DNA of 42,500 nt, taken from Entophlyctis helioformis (taxonomy: Eukaryota > Chytridiomycota > Chytridiomycetes > Chytridiales > Chytriomycetaceae). The notes beneath the pieces are model-generated. The model searched no databases. It saw nothing but the letters and a program-made list of their open reading frames with translations, and was not told the DNA's origin. The stretch spans positions 1 through 42,500 of the forward strand of contig JAHLKH010000204.1 in NCBI GenBank assembly GCA_025526915.1, given 5' to 3'. Made by a program: the position numbers and the translations under genes. Of this stretch, positions 42,446-42,500 are shown piece by piece (positions within the stretch are counted from its first letter, which is position 1; each line of letters begins with the position of its first letter).

Positions 42446-42500
42446 GGCATTCCAAAGCGGACAGAATACACTGCTTGTTTCAACTCTTGGACACAGCTGT

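Larger units (their letters stand above)
37601..42500. other. Gene-poor, repeat-derived region at the right end
   Basis: No protein gene is supported: open frames are short, uneven in composition and lack motifs or plausible splice joins. The region holds a CTG-rich tandem repeat, a tRNA-like relic, many copies of a CCAAGTTTCAG/CTGAAACTTGG motif, short direct repeats and the right copy of the 35,860 repeat. GC content is visibly lower than left of 31,000. Confidence 0.6.

Overview
The window reads as nuclear DNA of an early-diverging fungus; a chytrid-like lineage is my best inference. The left three quarters (about 1-31,000) is GC-rich and densely packed with genes split by short GT-AG introns, mostly about 60-270 nt. 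The gene set is fungal: mpaB/DUF2236 oxygenases, a ZRC1/COT1-type zinc transporter, AP-3 delta, an Rmd1/Sif2 (DUF155) protein and an NPARD-type aquaglyceroporin. It also carries ABCA-type transporters, which most Dikarya lack. TGA, TAG and TAA all serve as stops, so the code looks standard. Most exon joins below were derived by reading splice sites and phase by hand.

Layout, left to right. 1-315 (-) is the 5' part of a tRNA 2'-phosphotransferase (TPT1). 466-1810, 2297-3840 and 3971-5511 (+) are three tandem DUF2236 genes, the third decayed. 5571-8527 (+) is the Rmd1/Sif2 gene. 8846-10224 (+) is an unrecognised His/Ser-rich protein with an RVRF motif. 10402-14888 (+) is AP-3 delta. 14990-17151 (-) is a CDF zinc transporter. 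17363-18679 (-) is a fourth DUF2236 gene, an inverted near-copy of the first. 19293-20309 (+) is an aquaglyceroporin. 20448-24397 (-) and 24740-28393 (+) are two half-size ABCA transporters sharing one promoter gap. 28500-28949 (+) is a protein-like frame broken by two TGA codons. 29297-30897 (+) is a secreted endonuclease/exonuclease/phosphatase-fold enzyme with a C-terminal jacalin-like domain.

At about 30,930 the character changes. A frame-broken Ty3/gypsy pol remnant (30,936-33,764, -) abuts the last gene. The remaining ~8.7 kb is lower in GC and has no convincing protein gene. It holds one 5S rRNA gene (37,480-37,594), a tRNA-like relic, short tandem repeats, a decayed direct repeat of about 400 bp (35,860/41,996) and a recurring CCAAGTTTCAG/CTGAAACTTGG motif. 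This looks like a repeat-rich compartment beside a gene-rich one.

The genes do not form one pathway. Several are membrane or transport genes: zinc, water/glycerol and lipid-type ABC transporters, plus AP-3 sorting to the vacuole. The most distinctive local feature is the DUF2236 family: a tandem triplet plus an inverted, mosaic near-duplicate about 15.5 kb away, bracketing the Rmd1, AP-3 and CDF genes.
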